Assembly: GCA_009937635.1 (NCBI GenBank)
Contig: JAACFF010000013.1
Span: 1-37,182, forward strand
Length of the DNA stretch: 37,182 bases
Reading direction: 5' to 3'
From: Chloroflexota bacterium
GTDB taxonomy: Bacteria; Chloroflexota; Anaerolineae; Promineifilales; Promineifilaceae
Of the stretch, positions 14,799 through 22,495 are shown piece after piece (positions within the stretch are counted from its first letter, which is position 1; each line of letters opens with the position of its first letter). Made by a program: the position numbers and the translations under genes. The notes beneath the pieces were generated by a model. It had not been told where the DNA came from and made no database searches. It worked only from the letters and a program-made list of their open reading frames with translations.

Positions 14799-15442
14799 GC
14801 GAGATCGTCCAAATCCTCATCGTCGACGACCATCCCATCCTGCGCGATGGCCTCGTCGCTATCTTGAGCACCCAGCCCGATTTTACCGTCGTTGCCGAGG
14901 CGGCTTCGGGGGAGGAGGCGCTGCGCATTTTTCCAAAGCTTGTCCCCGATGTGATACTGCTAGATTTGGAGATGCCCGGCATGGATGGCGTGCAAGTTAT
15001 CAGCAAGCTGCGCCAGATTGAGCCTGAAGTTAAGATTGTGGTCTTCACCGCCTTTGACACGGACGAACGTATACTAGGCGCGGTACAGGCCGGCGCCAAA
15101 GGCTATTTGCTCAAAGGCGCGCCGCGCTCGGAACTGTTCAGCGCTATTCGCATCGTACATCGGGGGGGATCGCTGCTGCAGCCCATTGTCGCTTCGCGCC
15201 TGATGAACCAGCTTGCCGGATCGCCGCCATCATCGGACATGGTTGAAGAGCTAACTCCCAGGGAAGAAGAAGTGCTGCACCTTTTGGCCCAGGGCCGGCA
15301 GAACAAGGAGATCGCCGCCGAGCTCTTCGTCACCGAACGTACCGTCAAGTTCCACATCAGCTCCATCCTCGCCAAACTTAACGCCGGCAACCGCACCGAA
15401 GCCGTGACTATTGCCCTGCAGCAGGGGCTGGTGGAGCTGTAG
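14795..15442 (+). CDS. NarL/LuxR-family response regulator
   Basis: This 215-residue regulator has a receiver domain (residues 5-125) with the acidic pair D-D-H near the start, phosphoacceptor Asp57 in I-L-L-D-L-E-M-P-G, and Lys in Y-L-L-K-G. A LuxR-type helix-turn-helix follows (about residues 150-210): L-T-P-R-E-E-E-V-L, N-K-E-I-A-A-E-L and T-V-K-F-H-I-S-S-I-L. It is phosphorylated by the kinase encoded just upstream, with which it overlaps by four bases. The target genes are unknown. The SulP transporter 228-270 bases downstream is a natural candidate by position, but no shared operator could be shown. Confidence 0.92.
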   Translation: MSEIVQILIVDDHPILRDGLVAILSTQPDFTVVAEAASGEEALRIFPKLVPDVILLDLEMPGMDGVQVISKLRQIEPEVKIVVFTAFDTDERILGAVQAGAKGYLLKGAPRSELFSAIRIVHRGGSLLQPIVASRLMNQLAGSPPSSDMVEELTPREEEVLHLLAQGRQNKEIAAELFVTERTVKFHISSILAKLNAGNRTEAVTIALQQGLVEL

Positions 15443-15677
15443 TTCCTGGATTTTGGGCAAAGGATCTCTGCCCACTAGCGTGGTCTCTTCTATATAACTC
15501 AGATACAATAACTAAAACCTCGATGGGCGACTGAAGATGCGTTCAGATAACAATCACGTTGAAACCAAACCTCCCGTGACAGGGCGAAAACGGCCGTCTA
15601 ACAACCTGTTCAGATGCATAGATTGCAAACTATATATCTACATAGTGCGCGCGCGCTTGATCCCCTATTGTGGGTAT

Positions 15678-15693
15678 GGTGACACTTGTCACA
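15678..15693 (+). promoter_or_regulatory. Crp/FNR-family-like operator before the SulP gene
   Basis: GGTGA-CACTTG-TCACA matches the Crp half-site pattern TGTGA-N6-TCACA in nine of ten fixed positions. It lies 19 bases upstream of the preferred SulP ATG (15712). Such a site is attractive because the transporter itself ends in a Crp-like cNMP-binding fold. The position relative to a promoter is unknown, and the match rests on one site. Confidence 0.35.
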
Positions 15694-15711
15694 GACCTTG
15701 GATGGAATAGA

Positions 15712-17952
15712 ATGGATCCCAATAAGAGTCAACAATCCACTACGGCCCGGCTAAATCTGACGACTTTAACGCCCAGTGTGGTGGGCGGGCTGGTTTCTGG
15801 CTTTTACGTGGCAATCTTCATGTTCGCCTACGCGTCGCTGATTTTCACCGGAGAACTAACAGCTTTCCTGCCAAATGGCATTGGCGCTTTACTGTTCGGG
15901 GCTATCGCGGTCGGCTTGGTTATGGCCTTGACCAGCGCTATACCTAGTCTGATCGCCTCGCCGAACGACAACCCGGTGGCCATCTCGGCCATCCTGGCAA
16001 TTGCCATCACCGAAAGTATGTCCAGCTCGGCATCGCCAGCGGTTACTTTTACCACGGTGATGGTCAGCTTTGCACTGAGTTCGTTGCTTGTCGGTGTTTC
16101 GTTCATATTGATCGGCCGTTTCAAACTGGCTAATCTGGTCCGTTTCATCCCTTACCCCGTGATAGGCGGTTTCCTGGCTGGAACAGGATTGATCATATTT
16201 CGTGGCGCATTTACCGCGTCCGCCGGTGTGCCATTGACCTTGTCGACTCTAGATGAGCTGATTCAATTCGATCTTCTGAAATTGTGGGTTCCGGCGCTGA
16301 TCTTCGGCATTGTCATGATGGTCGTCCTGAATCGTTACAGTCACTTCTTGATTGTACCTGGTGTGATCTTATTAGCCGTAGCCATCTTTTATATTGGCCT
16401 GTTACTTAGCGGCACGTCAATTGATCAGGCTATTGCCGGGGGCTGGCTCATCGCGCCTGTAGATGAAGGCAGCATCTGGAGGCCGATTCTGCCGGCCGAC
16501 CTCATTAACGCTGATTGGGGGGTGATTCTCGGTCAGATCGGTACGATCCTGTCCCTGGTTCTTGTCAGCATCGTCGCCGTTTTGCTCAATACAACGGCCC
16601 TTGAATCTGCCTTCCAACGGGACATTGATATGGGGCATGAGATGAAATTCGCCGGCCTGGCCAATATGATCGCCGCCATTGGCGGCAGCGTCGCTGGCTA
16701 TCATTACGTGGGCATGTCAGTGCTGATGGACAAGATGAAAGCCAAATTGCGCCTGGTCGGCGTGATCGTAGCCCTGGTCTGTATCTTCGTCCTGATCTTC
16801 GGGGCCTCTTTCGTCTCCCTGGTACCCAAATTTATACTTGGTGGCCTGGCCTATTTCATTGGCCTGGCCTTCCTCTATGACTGGATCTACATTAGCGCCA
16901 AGAAGCTATCCCGGCTCGACTTTGCGATCATCATTGCCATAGCGATTGTGATGCTGTTATTCGGGCCTCTCGAGGGTGTGGTTTTCGGGCTTGTAATCAC
17001 GGCCGTCCTTTTTATCGTCAACTACAGCCGCAAGGATGTAATTCGACACCGGTTGTCAGGTGATAGCTATCACAGTCATGTTGATCGCCCTCAAGCCCAC
17101 CGTCAGGCACTAATTGAAAAGGGTTCGCAAATCCACATATTGACGTTGCAAGGCTTCGTCTTTTTTGGCTCATCTAATACCTTACTGCAAGGCATTCGCA
17201 ACATCATCACCGATTCGGACGAGCCTGGCGGCTACTTAATCCTTGACTTTGAAAAGGTACTGGGCCTGGATTCATCCGCCTTACACAGTTTTGTCAAGAT
17301 TCGCCAGACAGCGTCCGAACGTGGTTTCACCGTGGTCTATGCTCACCTCTCCGAAGAAGGCCGACAGGCTTTTGAACACGAGAGCTTCATAGATGGTTCG
17401 CCCCTGGTATCCCATCTCTTCCCCGATCTAGACCATGCCCTTGAGTGGTGTGAGGACCAACTGCTGAAAGCCAACGACATTGCGGTTGCTATTGATTCTC
17501 ATTCCTGGCAAGAGGAGATGGCGGAAGCATTTAATGATGTCGAGCTAGCCGAACGATTTATGACTTATCTCGAAGAAGAACGATCGGCGCCAGGTGAACA
17601 CCTGGCCATCCAGGGAGGACCATGCGACGCCATCCATTTCATGACCGCTGGTCGAGCGACCCTGCAGCTTGAATTTGAGAATGGGGAGTCAGTGCGCTTG
17701 CGAACAGTTGGACCTGGGTCGCTGATTGGCCTTGAAGGCACATTGCACCCTCATGTTCATCACTATGCCGAATCGGTAGTTGCCGATGAGGCCAGCACCT
17801 ATTTTCGTCTATCGACCGCAGCCCTGGCTCGGTTAAAAGAAAACGATGGCCCAGTAGCAGTTAAGTTTCAAGAGTTCCTCCTGGGTTATCTGGCAACGCA
17901 ATATACCAGGAGCACCGAACTGCTCAAAGATGTCTTGGCCTTAGAAGAATAA
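15712..17952 (+). CDS. SulP-family anion transporter with STAS and cNMP-binding-like domains
   Basis: This protein of about 746 residues has a SulP membrane core (residues ~20-440, about 12-14 hydrophobic segments, including F-I-P-Y-P-V-I-G-G-F and A-L-E-S-A-F), a STAS domain (~463-585, with L-D-F-E-K-V-L-G-L-D-S-S-A) and a C-terminal cyclic-nucleotide-binding-like domain (~620-735). SulP proteins transport sulfate, bicarbonate or other anions. In the last domain the phosphate-binding cassette is degenerate: the expected G-E...R-x-A is replaced by G-L-E-G-T-L...H-H-Y-A-E, so cNMP binding is doubtful. An in-frame GTG at 15670 would add 14 residues. The ATG at 15712 is preferred because the Crp-like site then lies upstream, but neither start has a good ribosome binding site. 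Confidence 0.88.
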   Translation: MDPNKSQQSTTARLNLTTLTPSVVGGLVSGFYVAIFMFAYASLIFTGELTAFLPNGIGALLFGAIAVGLVMALTSAIPSLIASPNDNPVAISAILAIAITESMSSSASPAVTFTTVMVSFALSSLLVGVSFILIGRFKLANLVRFIPYPVIGGFLAGTGLIIFRGAFTASAGVPLTLSTLDELIQFDLLKLWVPALIFGIVMMVVLNRYSHFLIVPGVILLAVAIFYIGLLLSGTSIDQAIAGGWLIAPVDEGSIWRPILPADLINADWGVILGQIGTILSLVLVSIVAVLLNTTALESAFQRDIDMGHEMKFAGLANMIAAIGGSVAGYHYVGMSVLMDKMKAKLRLVGVIVALVCIFVLIFGASFVSLVPKFILGGLAYFIGLAFLYDWIYISAKKLSRLDFAIIIAIAIVMLLFGPLEGVVFGLVITAVLFIVNYSRKDVIRHRLSGDSYHSHVDRPQAHRQALIEKGSQIHILTLQGFVFFGSSNTLLQGIRNIITDSDEPGGYLILDFEKVLGLDSSALHSFVKIRQTASERGFTVVYAHLSEEGRQAFEHESFIDGSPLVSHLFPDLDHALEWCEDQLLKANDIAVAIDSHSWQEEMAEAFNDVELAERFMTYLEEERSAPGEHLAIQGGPCDAIHFMTAGRATLQLEFENGESVRLRTVGPGSLIGLEGTLHPHVHHYAESVVADEASTYFRLSTAALARLKENDGPVAVKFQEFLLGYLATQYTRSTELLKDVLALEE

Positions 17953-18022
17953 CTTGTGATCGCTTGAGAGCGAAGGTCTGTTGTTTAATCGTCTATTAGT
18001 CAGCTTTGAAAAGGAGATAAAC

Positions 18023-19054
18023 ATGACAAAGTATAAGTTCGAATATATTTGGCAAGATGGATATGATCCCATTGCGCATATTCGTAGCAAAACGACTATC
18101 AAGGAGTTGAACTCTTTTGATGGTGATGTGTCATCGCTTGGTGACTGGTCTTTTGATGGTAGTTCAACCAGGCAAGCTGAGGGTTTTTACTCCGATTGCA
18201 TCCTAAAGCCGGTTCGAGTTTATCCTGATCCGGGCAGGAAGAATGCCTTCATAGTCTTAAGCGAGGTTTTTGCCCCAGACGGTACGCCTCACGTGACAAA
18301 TACGCGCAACTTAATTGATAATGAGGACCAGGATGATTATTGGTTTGGTTTTGAGCAAGAGTATGTGCTCATGACCGATGACGGCCGTCCGATAGGCTTT
18401 CCGGACGGTGGTTATCCCGAGCCACAAGGACCTTATTATTGCGCCGTGGGCTATCATAACATCGCCGGCCGAAACATCATTGAAGAGCATCTCGACACCT
18501 GCCTTGACGCCGGTCTGGGAATCTCCGGCATTAATGCCGAAGTAATGCTCGGACAGTGGGAATTCCAATGCTTTGGTAAGGGCGCACTTAGGGCTTGTGA
18601 TGACTTGATCGTAGCCCGCTACTTACTTTACCGGATTACGGAAAAGTACCGGGTTTTTGCTGAATTGCACCCCAAGCCGATCAAAGGTGACTGGAACGGT
18701 TCCGGCATGCACTCCAACTTCTCCAACAGCTATATTCGCGAGACCGGCGGAGAAGAGTATATCGAAGCTTTACTGGCGGGTTTCGAACCGCTGCATGCGG
18801 AACATTTGGCCGAATACGGTGCTCACAATGAGGAAAGGCTGACCGGCCGCCATGAAACAGCGTCGATGGAAAAATTCAGCTTTGGCGTGAGCAATCGCGG
18901 CGCGTCACTGCGCATTCCCATCTATACAGTTGAACACGGCTGGAAGGGATATCTGGAGGACAGACGACCGGCCTCAAACGCGGACCCGTATCGTGTGGCT
19001 GCCAGGATCATGAAAACCGTCGCCATGTCCCATGAAAATGCGATTAAGCAATAA
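18023..19054 (+). CDS. Glutamine synthetase type II (GSII)
   Basis: This 343-residue enzyme catalyses ATP-dependent glutamine formation from glutamate and ammonia. It is of the eukaryote-like GSII class rather than bacterial GSI: W-S-F-D-G-S-S-T-x-Q-A-E-G near the start, F-G-F-E-Q-E-Y-V-L-M, G-P-Y-Y-C-A-V-G, I-N-A-E-V-M-L-G-Q-W-E-F-Q, N-G-S-G-M-H-S-N-F-S, and R-G-A-S-L-R-I-P near the end. Length and motifs are complete. The ATG at 18023 has AAGGAG (18010-18015) 7 bases upstream; earlier in-frame codons lack support. GSII lacks the adenylylation tyrosine loop of GSI, so control is probably transcriptional or by metabolites. It lies 70 bases after the SulP gene and ends at a good hairpin, so the two may be one unit. 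Confidence 0.93.
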   Translation: MTKYKFEYIWQDGYDPIAHIRSKTTIKELNSFDGDVSSLGDWSFDGSSTRQAEGFYSDCILKPVRVYPDPGRKNAFIVLSEVFAPDGTPHVTNTRNLIDNEDQDDYWFGFEQEYVLMTDDGRPIGFPDGGYPEPQGPYYCAVGYHNIAGRNIIEEHLDTCLDAGLGISGINAEVMLGQWEFQCFGKGALRACDDLIVARYLLYRITEKYRVFAELHPKPIKGDWNGSGMHSNFSNSYIRETGGEEYIEALLAGFEPLHAEHLAEYGAHNEERLTGRHETASMEKFSFGVSNRGASLRIPIYTVEHGWKGYLEDRRPASNADPYRVAARIMKTVAMSHENAIKQ

Positions 19055-19073
19055 AGTTCTCTAGTCCGTTATC

Positions 19074-19115
19074 AAGACCTTCACTATATTCTGGATAGTG
19101 GAGGTCTTCTTAATT
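19074..19115 (+). terminator. Terminator hairpin after glutamine synthetase
   Basis: AAGACCTTCACTAT (19074-19087) pairs with ATAGTGGAGGTCTT (19095-19108) across a 7-base loop; one of 14 pairs is a T-G wobble. A T-rich tail follows, though interrupted. It ends the SulP/GSII unit. Confidence 0.75.
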
Positions 19116-19189
19116 TCCTTACTTGTTTCACAATGCTCCGCAATATCACTGTCACTGCCATTGCCGAATCTGATGCTGCAAAATTGGCA

Positions 19190-19217
19190 TGGACTATCTC
19201 TAGCAGCGATATATAAT
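19190..19217 (+). promoter_or_regulatory. Possible promoter for the pentapeptide gene at 19278
   Basis: A perfect TATAAT (19212-19217) lies 16 bases after TGGACT (19190-19195), a four-of-six match to the -35 consensus. The expected transcription start is about 50 bases before the ATG at 19278. Confidence 0.4.
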
Positions 19218-19277
19218 GCGATGTAAACTATGTCGTAGCTGCCTGGCTGAACAGCACGTGATATAGCGGAGGAATAG

Positions 19278-19787
19278 ATGGAAAACGCACAGCATCACAA
19301 CCTGACTTCTATGTTAGCTCTCATCCTGAAGGCCCTTGGAGATGTGGATTTAGAAGAGGTTTTCGCTCAAGCGAAACGCAAGATGGAAGCGGGCGATTTT
19401 GCCGGAGCCCAACTCGATTTGAGCAGTATCGATCTCAGCGACATCGACCTTTCAGAGGCCGATTTAACGGGCGCCAACTTGCACCAGGCCGTCCTGTCTG
19501 ATGCTGATCTGACCGAGACGGTTTTGAGTTTGGTTAATCTCGAGGAAGCTGATTTAACTGGCTCAAATATGACCGAAGCAAATTTGCACGGGGCGAACTT
19601 GCATAAGGCAAGCCTTGTAGAGGCGGAGCTTTTTGACGCCGACCTGACTGGGGCCAGGTTGGAGCGAGCGAACTTGACTGAAGCCATATTGGATGGCGCT
19701 AATCTGACTGGGGCCCATCTTGCTCACGCCGAATATGATGACAGTACCAGGTGGCCAGATGGCTTTGATCCGGCCAAGCTGATCTAA
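19278..19787 (+). CDS. Pentapeptide-repeat protein
   Basis: This 169-residue protein has a helical N-terminus (1-45) followed by some twenty A-(D/N)-L-x-x repeats (about 45-150), for example S-E-A-D-L-T-G-A-N-L. Such repeats form a right-handed quadrilateral beta helix; some members mimic DNA and bind gyrase, but most have no known role. No membrane segment or enzyme motif is present. GGAGG (19267-19271) supports the ATG. Two further pentapeptide proteins occur within 2.5 kb, one fused to an ion channel, so a shared binding or scaffold role is plausible. The next gene encodes a stand-alone receiver. Confidence 0.88.
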   Translation: MENAQHHNLTSMLALILKALGDVDLEEVFAQAKRKMEAGDFAGAQLDLSSIDLSDIDLSEADLTGANLHQAVLSDADLTETVLSLVNLEEADLTGSNMTEANLHGANLHKASLVEAELFDADLTGARLERANLTEAILDGANLTGAHLAHAEYDDSTRWPDGFDPAKLI

Positions 19788-19881
19788 CACCAAAGACAAT
19801 TCTTGCCCAGAAATTCGCTCCGAGCGTTGCCATCGTGTACAGTGATGGATTCGCAAAAGAGTGGGATATTTATTAGAGGAT

Positions 19882-20253
19882 ATGGTCATGACCAGAATTT
19901 TACTTGTAGAAGACAATGAAATGAATCGCGATATGCTATCGCGGCGTTTGAGAAAAAAGAAGTACGAGGTGATCATCGCCGTCGATGGCCAACAAGGTGT
20001 TGACATGGCCATGTCGGATAACCCGGATATCATCCTGCTCGATATGAGCCTACCGGTGATGGATGGCTGGCAGGCGGCCCGTTTTCTTAAAGCGGAGCCT
20101 ACCACAAAGGATATTCCGATTATCGCCTTGACGGCGCACGCCATGGCCGGGGATCGGGAAAAAGCATTGGAGGCCGGCGCCGACGACTACGACACCAAAC
20201 CTGTAGAATTCAAACGCCTGTTGGGAAAGATCTCTGCTTTGCTCGACAGTTAA
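19882..20253 (+). CDS. Stand-alone CheY-like receiver domain protein
   Basis: This single-domain response regulator of about 123 residues has I-L-L-V-E-D-N-E-M-N-R-D at the start, phosphoacceptor Asp54 in I-I-L-L-D-M-S-L-P-V-M-D-G, Thr in L-T-A-H-A-M and Lys in D-T-K-P-V. This is the DivK/CheY-like type often serving as a phosphorelay intermediate with hybrid kinases. No output domain is attached. Starts at 19861 (GTG), 19882 (ATG) and 19888 (ATG) are all in frame; GAGG near 19876 best serves 19882 or 19888. The two hybrid kinases encoded downstream (22.5-32.3 kb) are possible partners. A small hairpin (20252-20270) follows the stop. Confidence 0.9.
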   Translation: MVMTRILLVEDNEMNRDMLSRRLRKKKYEVIIAVDGQQGVDMAMSDNPDIILLDMSLPVMDGWQAARFLKAEPTTKDIPIIALTAHAMAGDREKALEAGADDYDTKPVEFKRLLGKISALLDS

Positions 20254-20275
20254 GTGCGTCGATAGCACTTTCTAT
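20252..20275 (+). terminator. Weak terminator-like hairpin after the receiver gene
   Basis: AAGTGC (20252-20257) pairs with GCACTT (20265-20270) over a 7-base loop, followed by a short T-rich run. The 5' arm overlaps the stop codon. The stem is short, so termination may be partial. Confidence 0.4.
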
Positions 20276-20372
20276 TACTTGTTTATTTCTTGAGGCAAGA
20301 ACTGCTTATTTTTGAAATGTGGTTGCCTTTGCTGGCCAACCGGCTTAGGCTTGAGCGAAGAGGAAAGGAGTT

Positions 20373-20882
20373 ATGACAAAGAAGAAATCAAGCAGAAAGA
20401 ACCCACAGCGTCATGTGTCCGCGCTGGCAAGATGGCAGTTCCGTGAATACGAGGTTTTAGACTTGCTTTCTGAGTTGCTGCACTGGCTCGAGGTTGCCTT
20501 GGCTGGAATCAGCGTTGCCTTTGTAGGCGTTGGTGTGCTCGTATTACTGAGCGAATTTTTGCACTTCCGCGGCGCAATTGAAGAATCAAGTCTGCACACC
20601 AGTTACGAAGAGTTGCTTTCAGACATACTGCTGCTTGTCGTGGGCATTGAATTGGCCCTGATGCTGGTGCGCAGGACGCCGGAGTCATTAATTGAGGTCA
20701 TGTTCTTTGTGGTGGCTCGCAAAATGCTGATCAAGGCCGATGGTTTTTGGGATTTACTCATCGGCGTTGCCGCTTTAGCTGGCCTATTCGCCATCCGTAT
20801 GTATCTGGTTTCAAATCCCGAAATGCATGATCATGAAGAGGAGGAACATGAGCTAGAGGAGACACAGCCTATCCTCGAGTAA
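20373..20882 (+). CDS. PsiE-like membrane protein with acidic/His-rich tail
   Basis: This 169-residue protein has about four membrane helices in residues 40-145. The segment V-G-I-E-L-A-L-M-L-V-R-R followed by V-V-A-R-K-M-L-I resembles the phosphate-starvation-inducible PsiE family, whose function is unknown. The N-terminus is strongly basic (K-K-K-S-S-R-K), fitting a cytosolic location. The C-terminal 20 residues are very acidic with His (H-D-H-E-E-E-E-H-E), a possible metal- or cation-responsive tail; that is inference. AAAGGAG (20364-20370) lies right before the ATG. It stands between a receiver gene and the pentapeptide/channel genes on the same strand, with about 120-160 bases on each side. 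Confidence 0.65.
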   Translation: MTKKKSSRKNPQRHVSALARWQFREYEVLDLLSELLHWLEVALAGISVAFVGVGVLVLLSEFLHFRGAIEESSLHTSYEELLSDILLLVVGIELALMLVRRTPESLIEVMFFVVARKMLIKADGFWDLLIGVAALAGLFAIRMYLVSNPEMHDHEEEEHELEETQPILE

Positions 20883-21039
20883 ATATCGCTTTTTTAGATG
20901 CCAGGCACTTCTCCCTATGGATTTCTCCAGGAACCGCCCTGTCAAGTGCCTATCATCTGGTACATTATTCACAATATAGAATCAAAAGACACCTGGAAAT
21001 TAAATTATTGCTTTCTACAAACAAAGATAGGAGTTCATT

Positions 21040-21441
21040 ATGTCGGAATTAACGCAGAAAGACCTTTATATGCTTCTCAACTTAAGCCAAGGCTCCCTTT
21101 GGCTGGCGCGAGCCAACCTGGAGGGCGCGCATCTGATGGGAGCCAACTTGAAGGACGCCAACCTGGAAGGGGCGAACATGAGAGCGGCCGAACTGGTTCG
21201 CGCCAATCTTTCAGGCGCTAACCTAGTGAATGCGGGACTGGAGGGAGCCAACTTGCTGCACGCCAATTTGGAAGGTGCCAAGTTGATCGGCGCCAAGTTG
21301 ACGGGCGCCAATTTAATGGGCGTAAATCTAAACCAGGCTGCTCTTGGAAACGCGCACTACAACGGCAGGACGGTGTGGCCAAGGGGCTTCGATCCCGATG
21401 ATGCCGGTGCTTTTTTGGTAGACGTGGATGAATGGTCTTGA
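21040..21441 (+). CDS. Pentapeptide-repeat protein, overlapping the channel gene
   Basis: This 133-residue protein has a near-continuous set of A-N-L-x-x repeats from about residue 23 to 110 (for example [10 protein letters not shown]). The repeats are more regular than those of the 19278 protein. No membrane segment is seen, so it is predicted cytosolic. TAGGAG (21029-21034) precedes the ATG. Its last 14 bases overlap the start of the pentapeptide-channel gene (ATG 21428), implying translational coupling. It may therefore assemble with the pentapeptide domain of the channel, a testable idea rather than something the sequence shows. Confidence 0.85.
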   Translation: MSELTQKDLYMLLNLSQGSLWLARANLEGAHLMGANLKDANLEGANMRAAELVRANLSGANLVNAGLEGANLLHANLEGAKLIGAKLTGANLMGVNLNQAALGNAHYNGRTVWPRGFDPDDAGAFLVDVDEWS

Positions 21442-22447
21442 TACGGATGCAGCGCATTTAGAGATCCTGGAGCAGGGCGCCCAGGTTTGGAATCGTTGGC
21501 GCGCTGAAAACCCCGGTATACGGCCGCAATTGGCCGGTGAGGATCTGAGCGAACTCGATCTAACCGGGGTTAATCTCAGCGAGGCCGACATGTCCGAAGC
21601 TGAGCTTTTTGACAGCGACTTGAGCCAGGCCAACCTCAAAATGGCCGTGCTTGCCGGTGCAGATCTTTCTGGCGCAAAACTCAGTGACACTGAGCTCTAT
21701 AAAGCTGATCTGACCGGTGCTTTCTTGACCGGCGTTGACCTCTCAAATGCCTATCTCGCCGAGGCTATATTCCAGGGTGCTGATTTACGCGGCACGAACT
21801 TGCAGGAGGCAGATCTAACCAGTGCGGACGTTAGTGGCGCCGATCTCAGCCATTCAGATCTGACTGGCGCTAATCTCACCCACGCTAATATCGAGCTCGT
21901 TAACTTCAGTTATGCGAATCTGGCCTTGACAAACTTGATTGGCGTGCGCTACGGTGATTTTCACTCCACCCGTGGTCACTTTCTAGGCATCCGCGGGCTC
22001 GATTCTTGTTATGGCAATGCGATTTTCGTCCGTGATGCCCAGGATCGGGATTACCTGGACACGATGGAGCACAATATTGGACAAGAGCCATCGCCGAGGC
22101 AGCGTAAGATCAAGCGCGGGATGTTTGAGTTTTGGATGCGCATTGATTACGGCCGTAGCCTAACCAAGCCGGGCATCTATGCTTTAATCCTTTCCAGCCT
22201 CTTCGGTCTCATCTATTTCTTCGATATGAATCTAGGCTGGGGGCTCATGGATTATTCCGGCAGCGCCCAGAGTTGGATTACCCCCTTCTACTACTCTATC
22301 GTCACCTACACGACCCTTGGTTTCGGAGACATCACTCCCCAGCATTGGCTGGGTGAGATAATAGTGGTCATTGAAGTGATCCTTGGCTACACAACCCTGG
22401 GCCTCCTGCTGTCCATCCTGGCCAACCGCATTGCCAGACAAAGCTAA
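21428..22447 (+). CDS. Pentapeptide-repeat domain fused to a two-helix K+-type ion channel
   Basis: This 339-residue protein has a cytosolic pentapeptide-repeat domain (about residues 38-185, A-D-L-S-x units), a linker with basic residues, and a C-terminal Ion_trans_2 pore. The pore consists of one helix ([15 protein letters not shown]), a pore loop with selectivity filter T-T-L-G-F-G-D (residues 295-301) and an inner helix ([15 protein letters not shown]). The filter is close to the K+ signature T-x-G-Y/F-G-D. The N-terminal repeat domain takes the place where other channels have a regulatory domain, so it may gate or anchor the pore. Channels with pentapeptide domains are known but their gating is not worked out. 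The gene overlaps the preceding pentapeptide gene and lies 48 bases before the first hybrid kinase. Confidence 0.87.
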   Translation: MNGLDTDAAHLEILEQGAQVWNRWRAENPGIRPQLAGEDLSELDLTGVNLSEADMSEAELFDSDLSQANLKMAVLAGADLSGAKLSDTELYKADLTGAFLTGVDLSNAYLAEAIFQGADLRGTNLQEADLTSADVSGADLSHSDLTGANLTHANIELVNFSYANLALTNLIGVRYGDFHSTRGHFLGIRGLDSCYGNAIFVRDAQDRDYLDTMEHNIGQEPSPRQRKIKRGMFEFWMRIDYGRSLTKPGIYALILSSLFGLIYFFDMNLGWGLMDYSGSAQSWITPFYYSIVTYTTLGFGDITPQHWLGEIIVVIEVILGYTTLGLLLSILANRIARQS

Positions 22448-22495
22448 ACACGACCGTGCCTTTCATATCAAGTCCAATTTGATGTGGATTTAGTG

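Noticed and set aside
15648-15660. Alternating GTGCGCGCGCGC run as possible Z-DNA
   Set aside because: Only about 12 bases long; too short to argue for a function.
20898-21221. Plus-strand frame of 107 codons upstream of and into the pentapeptide gene
   Set aside because: It lacks a ribosome binding site and most of its length overlaps the pentapeptide gene in another frame.
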